Assembly (NCBI GenBank): GCA_028284705.1
Contig: JANQRE010000007.1
Location: 97,616-161,615, forward strand
Origin: Paracoccaceae bacterium
GTDB taxonomy: Bacteria; Pseudomonadota; Alphaproteobacteria; Rhodobacterales; Rhodobacteraceae
DNA length: 64,000 bases
Direction of reading: 5' to 3'
Shown piece after piece: positions 8,865-17,272 of the stretch. The notes beneath the pieces were generated by a model. The model worked only from the letters and a program-made list of their open reading frames with translations. It was not told where the DNA came from and searched no databases. The translations under genes and the position numbers were made by a program. Numbering within the stretch: the stretch's first letter is position 1; each line of letters starts with the position of its first letter.

Positions 8865-10130
8865 ATGGACAAGATTGTGGTGACGGGCAACGGCCCGCTG
8901 AACGGAGACATTCCAATAGCGGGGGCCAAGAATGCCTGCCTGACGCTGATGCCTGCGACCCTGCTCAGCGACGAACCGTTGACCCTCACCAATGCGCCGC
9001 GTCTGTCAGATATCCAGACGATGACCGCGCTTTTGAGCTCGCTTGGGGCCGAGGTCTCCAGTCTGCAGGGTGGTCAGGTTCTGGCGATGTCGAGCCATGA
9101 TATCGACAACCACACCGCCGATTACGACATCGTGCGTAAAATGCGCGCCTCGATCCTGGTTCTGGGCCCGATGCTGGCCCGCGAAGGCCATGCGATCGTG
9201 TCTCTTCCAGGCGGTTGTGCAATTGGCGCGCGCCCGGTGGATTTACACCTCAAGGCTCTGGAAGCCATGGGCGCGGATTTGGATCTTAAGGACGGTTACG
9301 TGCATGCCCGAGCCAAGGGTGGTCTGAAGGGCGCGGTGGTGGAGTTTCCGTTTGTCTCTGTCGGTGCGACGGAGAATGCGCTGATGGCCGCGACGCTCGC
9401 CAAGGGCACAAGTGTTCTCAAAAACGCGGCGCGTGAGCCGGAGATCGTCGATCTCGCCGAATGCCTCATCAAGATGGGCGCTCAGATTTCCGGTCATGGC
9501 ACGTCTGACATCACGGTTCAGGGCGTAGATCGGCTGCATGGCGCAACGCATCCCGTGGTCACCGACCGCATAGAACTTGGCACCTATATGCTGGCCCCGG
9601 TCATCACGGGCGGCGAGGTCGAATGCATCGGCGGGAAACGAGAGCTTGTCGGGGCCTTTTGTGACAAACTGGAAGAGGCTGGCGTTGATATCATTGAGAC
9701 CAATCGCGGCCTGACGGTGAAACGTGCGAATGGTCAGGTCAATGCGGTGAATGTCACTACGGAACCCTTCCCGGGCTTTCCAACCGATCTGCAGGCGCAA
9801 ATGATGGCGCTTTTATGCACGGCGGACGGCACGTCGGTGCTTGAAGAGAAGATTTTTGAGAACCGTTTCATGCACGCACCGGAACTGATCCGCATGGGGG
9901 CCGATATCGAGGTTCATGGCGGCACGGCGACCGTGAAAGGCGTGGAACGTCTCAAAGGCGCGCCTGTCATGGCGACCGACTTGCGGGCTTCGGTATCCCT
10001 GATCCTCGCCGGGTTGGCGGCAGAAGGCGATACCGTGGTCAGCCGTGTCTACCATCTCGACCGCGGTTACGAACGGGTGGAAGAAAAGCTCCGCGCTTGC
10101 GGCGCCATCATCGAGCGCGTGCCGGAATGA
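8865..10130 (+). CDS. murA: UDP-N-acetylglucosamine 1-carboxyvinyltransferase
   Basis: A 421-residue enzyme, the usual MurA length, starting [16 protein letters not shown]; an upstream in-frame extension to 8682 overlaps the small basic ORF and is rejected. MurA adds enolpyruvate from PEP to UDP-GlcNAc, the first committed step of peptidoglycan synthesis, in the cytoplasm. The active-site Cys is in the loop [15 protein letters not shown] near residue 117; this Cys is the fosfomycin target. Lys of AGAKNACL and the motif [17 protein letters not shown] are also conserved. Its stop overlaps the ATG of the DUF2948 gene (ATGA), so the two are coupled. Confidence 0.96.
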   Translation: MDKIVVTGNGPLNGDIPIAGAKNACLTLMPATLLSDEPLTLTNAPRLSDIQTMTALLSSLGAEVSSLQGGQVLAMSSHDIDNHTADYDIVRKMRASILVLGPMLAREGHAIVSLPGGCAIGARPVDLHLKALEAMGADLDLKDGYVHARAKGGLKGAVVEFPFVSVGATENALMAATLAKGTSVLKNAAREPEIVDLAECLIKMGAQISGHGTSDITVQGVDRLHGATHPVVTDRIELGTYMLAPVITGGEVECIGGKRELVGAFCDKLEEAGVDIIETNRGLTVKRANGQVNAVNVTTEPFPGFPTDLQAQMMALLCTADGTSVLEEKIFENRFMHAPELIRMGADIEVHGGTATVKGVERLKGAPVMATDLRASVSLILAGLAAEGDTVVSRVYHLDRGYERVEEKLRACGAIIERVPE

Positions 10131-10594
10131 GCGAGGATGCCAGCTTCGCGGATGGGGCAGGGCGCCCGCTGCGGCTGGTGGCCGCCGATGCCGATGATCT
10201 GAAAATTGTCTCCTCGCTTTTGCAGGATGCTGTCTTTGCAGGCGAGGATGTGACGTGGCAAGCGTCAAAGCGCCGGTTTGCGATGCTGGTCAATCGGTTC
10301 CGCTGGGAAGACCGCGTGGCGTTGAAGAACCCAGAGCGGGTACGCAGCATGCTGGTGATCGAAGATGTCACGGGCGTGCGCAGTCAAGGCTTTGATCACA
10401 AAGCAAAAGATGTGGTTCTGTCGCTCCTCTCCGTCGATTGGAAAGCCGGTGAGGATGGCGCCGGGCAAGTGGTGCTGACGCTCGCAGGTGATGGCGGTCT
10501 GGCAATTCAGACGGAGTGCATCAATGTCGCCCTGCGTGATGTGACGCGCCCCTATGCGGCTCCTTCGGGGAAACGTCCTGAGCACCCCGAATGA
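10127..10594 (+). CDS. DUF2948 family protein
   Basis: A 155-residue protein starting in an ATGA overlap with the murA stop. It opens with an acidic stretch and then [22 protein letters not shown], followed by [22 protein letters not shown], the pattern of the alphaproteobacterial DUF2948 family. No transmembrane segment or catalytic motif is evident, and no function is known to me. Coupling to murA upstream and to the GNAT gene downstream (4-nt overlap) suggests one transcript. Confidence 0.8.
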   Translation: MSEDASFADGAGRPLRLVAADADDLKIVSSLLQDAVFAGEDVTWQASKRRFAMLVNRFRWEDRVALKNPERVRSMLVIEDVTGVRSQGFDHKAKDVVLSLLSVDWKAGEDGAGQVVLTLAGDGGLAIQTECINVALRDVTRPYAAPSGKRPEHPE

Positions 10595-11091
10595 CCCGGG
10601 AACTGCGCTGGCTTGGGCCGGATGAACTCCGACCGTGGAGCGATCTGCGATCTGAGGCGCTGCGTCTCTATCCGTCTTCATTCCTGACCACGATTGAGGA
10701 GTTCGAAGCGCGTTCAGACGCAGAGGTGCAAGCACAACTTGCGCAAGGCAAGACGCTCGGCGGGTTTTTGGCGGGCCAACTGCAAGGTGCAGCGGCTTAT
10801 CTGCGTCGCACTGGCCCAACAACCGAGCACCGTGCGGAGATCGGCGCGGTCTATGTGCGAAAGGACGCACGTCGGACCGGTCTGGCGGCAGCAATGATGG
10901 CGCAGATCGAGGCGCGCGCCAAAACGGAAGGCGTCAGCCAACTGGAGCTGAATGTCGAAACCCGCAACGCGGGCGCAATCGGATTTTACGAGAAACTCGG
11001 CTACCAACGCTTCGGTGTTTTCCCGGGTATCGTAAAAACCGAGGCTGGATTGAGCGACGACTATTTCTATGTGAAAACGCTCGAGGCTTGA
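10591..11091 (+). CDS. GNAT family N-acetyltransferase
   Basis: A 166-residue protein with the acetyl-CoA binding motif A: IGAVYVRKDARRTGLAAAMM (the R-x-x-G-x-A turn) near residues 85-105. This is followed by the motif B region LELNVETRNAGAIGFYEKLGYQRFG. The family transfers an acetyl group from acetyl-CoA to an amine; the substrate is unknown. It overlaps the DUF2948 stop by 4 nt and is followed 31 nt later by hisD. Confidence 0.85.
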   Translation: MTRELRWLGPDELRPWSDLRSEALRLYPSSFLTTIEEFEARSDAEVQAQLAQGKTLGGFLAGQLQGAAAYLRRTGPTTEHRAEIGAVYVRKDARRTGLAAAMMAQIEARAKTEGVSQLELNVETRNAGAIGFYEKLGYQRFGVFPGIVKTEAGLSDDYFYVKTLEA

Positions 11092-11122
11092 GGCCTCGCC
11101 GCGCTGCGGCTATGGAAGCCGA

Positions 11123-12427
11123 ATGGCCAGACACTTGCACATCACCGATCCGGATTTCGAAGCGAAATTCACCGATCTTCTGAACATGAAGCGCGAGGAC
11201 GCGCCCGATGTCGATGCGGTCGTGGCCCAGATCATTGGGGATGTGCGCGCCCGTGGCGACGCGGCAGTAATCGAACTCACAGAGAAATTTGACCGCCTCT
11301 CGCTAACGCCCCAGAGCATGGCGTTTTCAGCTGCGGAAATTGACGCGGAAATCGCAAAAGTTCCGAGTGAGGAGCGCGCTGCGCTGGAACTCGCAGCCGA
11401 CCGCATTCGCGCCTATCACGAACGCCAAAAGCCCGAAGATGAGAGCTGGACGGGCCCGCACGGGGAGATACTTGGGTGGCGCTGGACCCCCGTGGATGCG
11501 GCAGGCCTCTATGTCCCCGGCGGTTTGGCGAGCTATCCCTCCTCGGTTTTGATGAACGCGATCCCGGCAGCTGTCGCCGGCGTCTCCCGTCTCGCAATTT
11601 GCGCCCCCACGCCCGCCGGGACTTGCAACCCGCTGGTCCTGTTTGCCGCGAGACTTTCGGGCGTGGACGAGATATTCCGGATCGGCGGCGCCCAGGCGAT
11701 TGCGGCGCTGGCCTATGGCACCGATACGATCCGTCCGGTCGATGTGATCACGGGCCCCGGCAATGCCTTTGTCGCGGCGGCGAAGCGGCGGGTGTTCGGC
11801 AAGGTCGGGATCGATATGATCGCGGGGCCCTCCGAGATCCTGGTGATTGCCGACAAGCACAATGACCCCGACTGGATTGCCGTTGATTTGATGAGCCAGG
11901 CGGAACACGATGCCTCTGCCCAGTCGATCCTGATCACCGATGATGCGGCGTTTGGGCAGGCCGTTAGCGATGCGGTGGATCGCCAATTGCAGAGCCTGGA
12001 GCGGCGCGAGATCGCAGGCGCAAGCTGGCGGGATTTCGGCGCGGTGATCGTGATCGACGATCTTGAACAGGCTGTTGAACTGACCGACCGGATCGCCCCG
12101 GAGCACCTCGAGATTGCAACGGCGAATGCCGAAGCTCTGGCGGATGAGATCACCCATGCCGGGGCCATCTTCATCGGCGCTTACACGCCAGAGGCCATCG
12201 GCGACTATATCGGCGGCCCGAACCATGTGTTGCCGACAGCACGCTCGGCCCGGTTCTCTTCTGGCCTGTCCGTTCTGGATTTCATGAAACGCACGACGCT
12301 CTCTCGCATGACGCCCGAGGCTTTGAAAGCCATTGGTCCCGCTGCGGAAACGCTTGCAATCTCCGAGGGGCTCGAGGCACATGGTCTGAGCGTCCGCGCC
12401 CGTCTGAACCGCCTGAATGAGTCCTGA
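11123..12427 (+). CDS. hisD: Histidinol dehydrogenase
   Basis: A 434-residue enzyme that oxidises L-histidinol to L-histidine in two NAD-dependent steps, the last of histidine biosynthesis. The sequence shows VPGGLASYPSSVLMNAIPA, the metal-binding Gln/His of DLMSQAEHDASAQS, the catalytic Glu-His pair of IAPEHLEI, GPNHVLPTAR and the C-terminal metal His of LEAHGLSVRAR. It heads the conserved alphaproteobacterial block hisD - UPF0262 - phosphatase - infA. There is no other his gene in the window. Confidence 0.96.
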   Translation: MARHLHITDPDFEAKFTDLLNMKREDAPDVDAVVAQIIGDVRARGDAAVIELTEKFDRLSLTPQSMAFSAAEIDAEIAKVPSEERAALELAADRIRAYHERQKPEDESWTGPHGEILGWRWTPVDAAGLYVPGGLASYPSSVLMNAIPAAVAGVSRLAICAPTPAGTCNPLVLFAARLSGVDEIFRIGGAQAIAALAYGTDTIRPVDVITGPGNAFVAAAKRRVFGKVGIDMIAGPSEILVIADKHNDPDWIAVDLMSQAEHDASAQSILITDDAAFGQAVSDAVDRQLQSLERREIAGASWRDFGAVIVIDDLEQAVELTDRIAPEHLEIATANAEALADEITHAGAIFIGAYTPEAIGDYIGGPNHVLPTARSARFSSGLSVLDFMKRTTLSRMTPEALKAIGPAAETLAISEGLEAHGLSVRARLNRLNES

Positions 12428-12431
12428 GTAA

Positions 12432-12905
12432 ATGTCCCGTCTTGTTGCCGTTGAAATTGATGATGCTGGTCTGCCGACGCCCACGCCCGAGATCGAGCAG
12501 GAACGCAAGGTTGCGATCTTTGATCTGTTGGAAGACAACAGTTTCTCCCTGCCGCGCGTCGAGGGGGAGGAACAGGGGCCGTTCAAGCTGAACCTCTCGA
12601 TCAAAGAGCGCAGGCTGGTTTTCGACATTACCAGCGAGGCGGATGAGAAGGTCGCGGAATTCCACCTCTCGCTCGGGCCGTTCCGGCAGGTTGTGAAGGA
12701 CTATTTCCAGATTTGCGAAAGCTATTTCGATGCGGTGAAGAAACTGCCGCCCAGCCAGATCGAGGCCATCGATATGGGGCGGCGCGGCATTCACAATGAA
12801 GGCGCGCGCGTGCTTCAGGAACGGCTTGAAGGCAAGGCGGAGATCGATATCGACACCTCCCGCCGTCTCTTCACCCTCATCTGCGTTTTGCATTTCGGCG
12901 GGTGA
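12432..12905 (+). CDS. UPF0262 family protein
   Basis: A 157-residue cytoplasmic protein with the family opening VAVEIDDAGLPTPTPEIEQE, then RLVFDITSEADEKVAEFHLSL and QIEAIDMGRRGIHNEGARVL. UPF0262 proteins are found next to hisD and infA across alphaproteobacteria and have no established function. It starts 4 nt after the hisD stop and overlaps the phosphatase gene, so it lies inside the operon. Confidence 0.88.
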   Translation: MSRLVAVEIDDAGLPTPTPEIEQERKVAIFDLLEDNSFSLPRVEGEEQGPFKLNLSIKERRLVFDITSEADEKVAEFHLSLGPFRQVVKDYFQICESYFDAVKKLPPSQIEAIDMGRRGIHNEGARVLQERLEGKAEIDIDTSRRLFTLICVLHFGG

Positions 12906-13366
12906 GGGCGATGCCAGCAGACCTTCCAGCGTCCGTGTTGTTCTGCTGCGATCACAACGCCGTCCGCTCGCCAATGGCCGAAGGCATGATGAAAAAGTTC
13001 TACGGCACGACGATGTATGTGCAGTCGGCGGGCGTGAAGGGGGACCTCGACATTGACGGTTTTTCCATTGCCGTCTGTGAGGAACTGGGCGTCGAGCTGA
13101 GCCGCCACCGGTCGCGATCCTTCGAGGAAATGCAGGAATGGGGGGATGATCTGTCAGGTTTCGATCTGATCGTGGCGCTGAGCCCAGCGAGCCAGCGTCA
13201 GGCTCTGGAACTGACGCGCTACTACCATCTCGATGTGGAGTATTGGCCCATCTTAGACCCTACCGGCCTCGGCGAAGGCCGCGAAGAAAAGTTGAACTCG
13301 TACCGGCAGGCGCGAGATCAGATCAAGGATCGTATCGTACAAAGGTTTGGGCCCCCGCAGGGGTGA
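12902..13366 (+). CDS. Low-molecular-weight phosphatase family protein
   Basis: A protein of 154 residues (151 if the second Met is used), matching low-molecular-weight tyrosine phosphatases and arsenate reductases. The P-loop VLFCCDHNAVRSPMAE gives the CX5R(S/T) signature near residues 16-24. The general-acid region is WPILDPTG near residue 117, with the family DP. The fold removes phosphate from phosphotyrosine or, in relatives, reduces arsenate. It overlaps UPF0262 by 4 nt. infA would normally follow, but here the puc cluster on the opposite strand intervenes. Confidence 0.85.
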   Translation: MRAMPADLPASVLFCCDHNAVRSPMAEGMMKKFYGTTMYVQSAGVKGDLDIDGFSIAVCEELGVELSRHRSRSFEEMQEWGDDLSGFDLIVALSPASQRQALELTRYYHLDVEYWPILDPTGLGEGREEKLNSYRQARDQIKDRIVQRFGPPQG

Positions 13367-13384
13367 GGAGGCCCGGACCCAGAC

Positions 13385-13990
13385 TTATACGCGGTTGTGC
13401 ATCATCAGCGTCGGCATGTTCATCGCTTCCGACAGGATCGGGCGCGAGCGCGTCACTGATTTCTTGCGTGGTTTGGTCGAGAGCGACTTGGTCATGAAGA
13501 GCTTGCCGCCGGAATAGACCGAATTGCGGCGCTTCTTCTCAGAGAGGAGCTTCATGCCGAACGCGCTTGAGAACCGCGTGCGATAGCGGCCCGAGCCCGG
13601 CACCATGTCGCTGGAGAAATAGCGCGGATGATCGGTCAGAACGGACAGGAAATACCGCTTGCTTGGTGTCTCGGTCACATAAGCATTCTCATTGGCGACG
13701 CCCGCATCGACAGGACCGGCGGCATCAGCGATTTCGATCGCTGTCTTGGCGGCCCCGATTGGATTGAACGGTGCGCGTACCACCAGCATCGAGCGTTTGG
13801 CATCGAGATGGGAGGCATAGGTCTCAGCGGCATTGCTGTCGACCCGCGCCGCGCGCATCGCGTCGGCAGCCCCGTTTCCAGCAGCAATCACATCGATATT
13901 GGCGTCCGGGAAACCCAACTCCATCAGTTGCGCCGCCACCTGGCCCGCGGTATCGGCCCCGTCATAGAGCCTTGAAACGACTGTAGTCAT
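13385..13990 (-). CDS. Puc-linked protein of unknown function (possible PucE equivalent)
   Basis: A 201-residue protein starting at MTTVVSRLYDGADTAG, preceded by AGGAGAAG; a frame from 14029 lacks this site. Residues 1-110 form an alpha/beta domain resembling the general-stress 17M/YflT-type fold (LYDGADTAGQVAAQLMELGFP, then SMLVVRAPF). The C-terminal 90 residues are strongly basic and Ser/Arg-rich (SEKKRRNSVYSG, STKPRKKSVTRSRP) and have no family I recognise. It lies 84 nt after pucC on the same strand, so it is probably the last gene of the puc operon, where pucE sits in some purple bacteria. Identity with PucE is inferred from position only. Confidence 0.55.
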   Translation of the reverse strand: MTTVVSRLYDGADTAGQVAAQLMELGFPDANIDVIAAGNGAADAMRAARVDSNAAETYASHLDAKRSMLVVRAPFNPIGAAKTAIEIADAAGPVDAGVANENAYVTETPSKRYFLSVLTDHPRYFSSDMVPGSGRYRTRFSSAFGMKLLSEKKRRNSVYSGGKLFMTKSLSTKPRKKSVTRSRPILSEAMNMPTLMMHNRV

Positions 13991-14036
13991 GTCTTCTCCT
14001 TCACATATCAGGTGCCCCGAAAGAGGCACGTGCAGA

Positions 14037-14075
14037 AGGCAACCGGTTCGAGTCCCGGCAAAAGTCGGTTACCGT
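14037..14075 (-). promoter_or_regulatory. Hairpin between pucC and the puc-linked gene
   Basis: On the minus strand the arms GGTAACCG and CGGTTGCC can pair over 8 bp with one G-U, around a 20-nt loop. There is no T run after it, so an mRNA-processing or stability element is more likely than a terminator. This is inferred from sequence alone. Confidence 0.35.
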
Positions 14076-15484
14076 CATTGATGAACATAGACCTCTTTGT
14101 CGTGTGATCTATGCTTTTTTCGTCTCAACAGGTGCATCGCGAAGAGTGCGGCGATGAGCAACACGATCTCCAGCGAGAAAACAGGGGTGTAAGGCGTCTC
14201 CGGGCGGAAGTGTTCCGCGCCGGGCAGGCTGACGATGATGTCGCGGATCACACCACCAAGAGCGACTGCGATCCCGGCAGCTGTGGCTTGCACCGCGCCC
14301 CACGCGCCAAGCGCCAGACCGATCTGCTCACGTGGCGCTGCGCGCATCGTGGCCGTCAGCGTTCCATGACCAAAAAGACCTGCGCCAAACCCAGCGAGAA
14401 GGGTGCCGGCAACAAATAGGGCTGGCATTTGGGTCGGAGCAGAGAGCACGATGGCGATGAAGGCGGGCACGCCAACGGCGGCCCCGAGCCAGGCCATGGT
14501 GAGCGGGTCCATGCCTGCGGAAAGCTTGCGCGAGGCATAGGCGAAGCCAACAAGGCTGCCCGCCGCCAGCACTGCCGTCAGACGCGTTGTGGTGGCCACG
14601 GACAGGGACAGGACCTGACCGCCATAGGGCTCCAGCAACACATCCGCCATGGCGAACCCGGCTGTGCCGAGGCCGATCACAACCAGAAGCAACAGGATGG
14701 TGTTGCCACGGGCGAGCTGGCCCCAAGCCTCTCGAAATTCCGGTTTAGGAGCCGCGCGACGAGCGCGTTCGCGATCCCGCGGTTCCTGTTTCCACAAGGC
14801 GGCAAGGTTCAGCGCGATTGTGACGACAGCGGCACCCTGCACGACCCGGATCAGGCGACCGGGCGTATAATTCTCCAAAAGCATGCCGAAGATGATGGCG
14901 CTCGCGATCATGCCCACAAGCATCATCACATACATAAGCCCGACGACATTGGGTTGGTCCTCCTCCTTCACCAGATCTGTGGCGAGCGCGAGACCGACGG
15001 TCTGGACCATATGAACACCGGCGCCGACCAGAAGGAAGGCGAGCGCGGCGCTCGAATAGCCGATCCAGCGCGGTGCATCGACGGCCTCTCCATAGCCAGA
15101 GAGCACCAGAAGCGCGAAGGGCATGATGGCGAAGCCACCAAACTGCAACATCGTGCCTTTCCAGATATATGGCACGCGCCGCCAGCCCAGAGCCGATCTA
15201 TGGATATCAGATTTGAACCCGATCAGCGCGCGAAACGGCGCGAAGATCAGTGGTAGGGAGATCATTACAGCGACAATTGAGGCAGGTACGGACAACTCGA
15301 CAATCATCACGCGGTTTAATGTGCCCACCAGCAGCACAAGGGCCATTCCGACCGTCACTTGAAACAAGGAGAGCCTCAGAAGGCGCGAAAGGGGGAGGTC
15401 ATCGGTCGCCACATCGGCAAAGGGCATGTATTTCGGCCCGAGCCGTCCGATCGTCTGCAAAGCGAATTTGCGATACCCGATCAT
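14075..15484 (-). CDS. pucC: PucC-type LH2 assembly protein, BCD family MFS transporter
   Basis: A 469-residue membrane protein of about 12 helices, started at MIGYRKFALQTIGRLGPKYM; a longer frame from 15556 adds 24 polar residues. The family hallmarks are RLSLFQVTVGMALVLLVGTLNRVMIVEL and the cytoplasmic loop RALIGFKSDIHRSALGWRRVPYIWKG. PucC/LhaA proteins of purple bacteria assist assembly of light-harvesting complexes in the photosynthetic membrane, perhaps by delivering bacteriochlorophyll. It follows pucA by 149 nt on the same strand, the normal pucBAC order. Confidence 0.9.
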   Translation of the reverse strand: MIGYRKFALQTIGRLGPKYMPFADVATDDLPLSRLLRLSLFQVTVGMALVLLVGTLNRVMIVELSVPASIVAVMISLPLIFAPFRALIGFKSDIHRSALGWRRVPYIWKGTMLQFGGFAIMPFALLVLSGYGEAVDAPRWIGYSSAALAFLLVGAGVHMVQTVGLALATDLVKEEDQPNVVGLMYVMMLVGMIASAIIFGMLLENYTPGRLIRVVQGAAVVTIALNLAALWKQEPRDRERARRAAPKPEFREAWGQLARGNTILLLLVVIGLGTAGFAMADVLLEPYGGQVLSLSVATTTRLTAVLAAGSLVGFAYASRKLSAGMDPLTMAWLGAAVGVPAFIAIVLSAPTQMPALFVAGTLLAGFGAGLFGHGTLTATMRAAPREQIGLALGAWGAVQATAAGIAVALGGVIRDIIVSLPGAEHFRPETPYTPVFSLEIVLLIAALFAMHLLRRKKHRSHDKEVYVHQ

Positions 15485-15633
15485 ATGCGAGCGGTCTTTC
15501 CAGTCGTGAGGACTGCATCCCCTGAATTTGTATTGAGAGGTGCGCGGCTTTCGCACGCAACGCTCTCAGTTCCCGGCACCTGTGCTGATCGTTGCGACCA
15601 CCACGGGCAATTTTGTCATGTTGCGCAGCCTGG

Positions 15634-15951
15634 CTAGACGCCGTCGTCCACAACAAGTCGGGCAGTGCGCCCGTCAGGTAGAATGACCGTCATTCCATCA
15701 TGCGCGGTAGCCGAGGCGTCCAAATACATGGTGCCCCCCTCCACATCTGCACTTGCTGGAAGGATAGTCTGTTCCGTTTCCAATGCGGCGGAGCTTGAGC
15801 CAAGCTCATTGCCGGACAGGAAATCCGACACCCAGGTCGTATTGCTGAGCACGGCGACGTGCACGGCAAACGATCCAACGGCAACAGCGCTCAGAAAGAT
15901 CGGAACACCGACCGTTGGTTTCACGACAAGCCAGATTTTCGAGTTGTTCAT
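15634..15951 (-). CDS. pucA: LH2 light-harvesting alpha polypeptide, C-terminally extended
   Basis: A 105-residue protein whose first 45 residues match LH2 alpha chains (NNSKIWLVVKPTVGVP), with a single membrane helix and the bacteriochlorophyll-ligating His31 in FAVHVAVLSNTTW. Classical alpha chains are 50-60 residues; here an acidic, Ser/Ala-rich tail of about 60 residues follows. The positions equivalent to Tyr44-Trp45 of B850 complexes are Phe44-Leu45, the pair found in the blue-shifted LH3 (B800-820) of Rhodoblastus. It is 13 nt downstream of pucB. The subunit pairs with PucB in the antenna ring. Confidence 0.92.
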   Translation of the reverse strand: MNNSKIWLVVKPTVGVPIFLSAVAVGSFAVHVAVLSNTTWVSDFLSGNELGSSSAALETEQTILPASADVEGGTMYLDASATAHDGMTVILPDGRTARLVVDDGV

Positions 15952-15964
15952 CTCTTAAATCTCC

Positions 15965-16120
15965 TTATCCGAGCCAAGGTGTGGAAATGGCGACGAGGAT
16001 ATGTGCCACGAGGGCAATCAATCCAAAGACGCGCGTGCCGTCGATGAGATAGCTATGTACCTCTTCGGCTTCACTTTGGGTCAGACCTGTCGGCCAGACC
16101 TTTTCAGGATCACCAGACAT
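15965..16120 (-). CDS. pucB: LH2 light-harvesting beta polypeptide
   Basis: A 51-residue protein ([20 protein letters not shown], then one helix) clearly matching LH2 beta chains. The motif [20 protein letters not shown] contains the N-side His22 and Arg30, which line the B800 site, and His40, the ligand of the B850-type pigment; STPWL follows as in other beta chains. It pairs with PucA in the ring antenna of the intracytoplasmic membrane. It is the first gene of the minus-strand puc operon, with PpsR-type sites about 120-160 nt upstream. Confidence 0.94.
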   Translation of the reverse strand: MSGDPEKVWPTGLTQSEAEEVHSYLIDGTRVFGLIALVAHILVAISTPWLG

Positions 16121-16238
16121 ATGAGTCCCTCACCTTCGGTAGTGAACGCCACCTGCACCAAGACAAGAGTTGCCAGAGTCGCAAGGCGACGTGACACTCT
16201 CCACCGCACATGTGCGACAAAGAGTACCGACCTCAGTG

Positions 16239-16256
16239 TGTCACTTTTGATTTACA
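16239..16256. promoter_or_regulatory. PpsR/CrtJ-type operator, site 1 (TGT-N12-ACA)
   Basis: Perfect TGT-N12-ACA, the known binding consensus of the photosynthesis repressor PpsR/CrtJ: TGT at 16239-16241 and ACA at 16254-16256. It lies 119 nt upstream of the pucB start, in the AT-rich part of the intergenic region. Confidence 0.75.
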
Positions 16257-16264
16257 CTATCAAC

Positions 16265-16282
16265 TGTAAAATAAAGCGGACA
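16265..16282. promoter_or_regulatory. PpsR/CrtJ-type operator, site 2 (TGT-N12-ACA)
   Basis: A second perfect TGT-N12-ACA: TGT at 16265-16267 and ACA at 16280-16282. Its centre is 26 nt from that of site 1. Tandem sites of this kind are known to allow cooperative PpsR binding at puc and bch promoters. Confidence 0.75.
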
Positions 16283-16463
16283 CACGCCTCGTCGCTCAGC
16301 GAACAAGCGCTATGCCCAAAATTGTCGCATGAGAATTGAGGCTTTGAGGTCGAATCCGATGTCAAATCTGCGTTTGACCCTCGGCTTTCGCTTGAAAACA
16401 AAGCAAAACAAGCGCATGTAAGCCGCGCTTGCAGGATCGCAAGCGAGTCAAACAGGAGAAAAC

Positions 16464-16682
16464 ATGGCCAAGGAAGAACTGCTCGAATTCCCCGGTGTCG
16501 TGAAGGAACTCCTGCCCAATGCGACGTTTCGGGTCGAGCTGGAAAACGGCCATGAGATCATCGCACACACGGCAGGCAAGATGCGCAAGAATCGCATCCG
16601 TGTCCTCGCGGGCGACAAGGTTCAGGTCGAGATGACCCCCTATGATCTGACGAAAGGTCGGATCAACTACCGCTTCAAGTGA
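16464..16682 (+). CDS. infA: Translation initiation factor IF-1
   Basis: A 72-residue protein of the exact IF-1 length: [20 protein letters not shown], then [38 protein letters not shown]. The single OB-fold binds the 30S A site and, with IF-2 and IF-3, sets up translation initiation. AGGAG lies 8 nt before the ATG. Its stop overlaps the GTG start of maf. Confidence 0.97.
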   Translation: MAKEELLEFPGVVKELLPNATFRVELENGHEIIAHTAGKMRKNRIRVLAGDKVQVEMTPYDLTKGRINYRFK

Positions 16683-17272
16683 GCAAACCCAAGTCGGACC
16701 TCAAACTGGTTTTGGGGTCCGGGTCTCCCCGACGATTGGAACTTTTGGCGCAACTTGGGCTGGTGCCATCCGACATCCGTCCTCCGGATATTGACGAGAC
16801 ACCTCTGAAAGGCGAGGTGCCACGTGCCTATTGCAATCGCATTACTGCGGCCAAGATCGCCGCGATCCCTGCCGGGGAGGATGAGGTCGTGCTTTGCGCT
16901 GACACGACGGTTGCGCTCGGGCGGCGCATCTTGGGCAAGCCCGCGGACGCGGGGGAGGCCGCCGAGTTTCTGATCAAACTGTCGGGTCGCCGCCATCAGG
17001 TGATCACCGCCATTGCGGTGAAGCGCGGGGATCAGGTCTGGCAGCGCGATGTGGTGACCTCGGTGAAAATGAAACGCCTGAGCGACGAGGAACTGAACGG
17101 ATATCTCGCCACCGGTGACTGGCAGGGCAAGGCAGGTGCCTATGCGATCCAGGGTCCGGCGGGGGCTTTCATTCCATGGATTCAGGGCTCGTTCTCCGCT
17201 GTCATGGGCTTGCCCGTGGCGGAGACGGCGACGCTCCTGCGCGCGGCGGGATTGCCGATCGGGGAGCCATGA
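16679..17272 (+). CDS. maf: Maf-type nucleotide pyrophosphatase
   Basis: A 197-residue protein starting at a GTG that overlaps the infA stop. The active-site opening [19 protein letters not shown] is the Maf hallmark (S-x-S/T-P-R-R), followed by [16 protein letters not shown] and [13 protein letters not shown], with [13 protein letters not shown] near the end. Maf enzymes hydrolyse dTTP/UTP or modified nucleotides and act as house-cleaning pyrophosphatases that affect division. It sits between infA and the RNase gene in the conserved order. Confidence 0.93.
   Translation: MSKPKSDLKLVLGSGSPRRLELLAQLGLVPSDIRPPDIDETPLKGEVPRAYCNRITAAKIAAIPAGEDEVVLCADTTVALGRRILGKPADAGEAAEFLIKLSGRRHQVITAIAVKRGDQVWQRDVVTSVKMKRLSDEELNGYLATGDWQGKAGAYAIQGPAGAFIPWIQGSFSAVMGLPVAETATLLRAAGLPIGEP

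Larger units (their letters stand above)
16121..16463. promoter_or_regulatory. puc/infA divergent intergenic region
   Basis: A 343-nt gene-free stretch between pucB and infA. It holds the two PpsR-type palindromes annotated separately, an AT-rich segment between them that could carry the puc promoter, and, near 16455, the ribosome site AGGAG before infA. An A/T-rich segment at 16377-16415 probably lies within the infA leader. No additional ORF is supported. Confidence 0.6.

Noticed and set aside
14049..14066. A sequence resembling a tRNA T-arm (GGTTCGAGTCCCGG)
   Set aside because: The stem has two mismatches and there is no D-arm, anticodon arm or acceptor stem in the surrounding 75 nt, so it is not a tRNA.
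16247..16263. TTGAT-N7-ATCAA between the two PpsR-type sites, resembling an FNR box
   Set aside because: FNR/FnrL sites need a 4-nt spacer; with 7 nt the half-sites would be out of phase.
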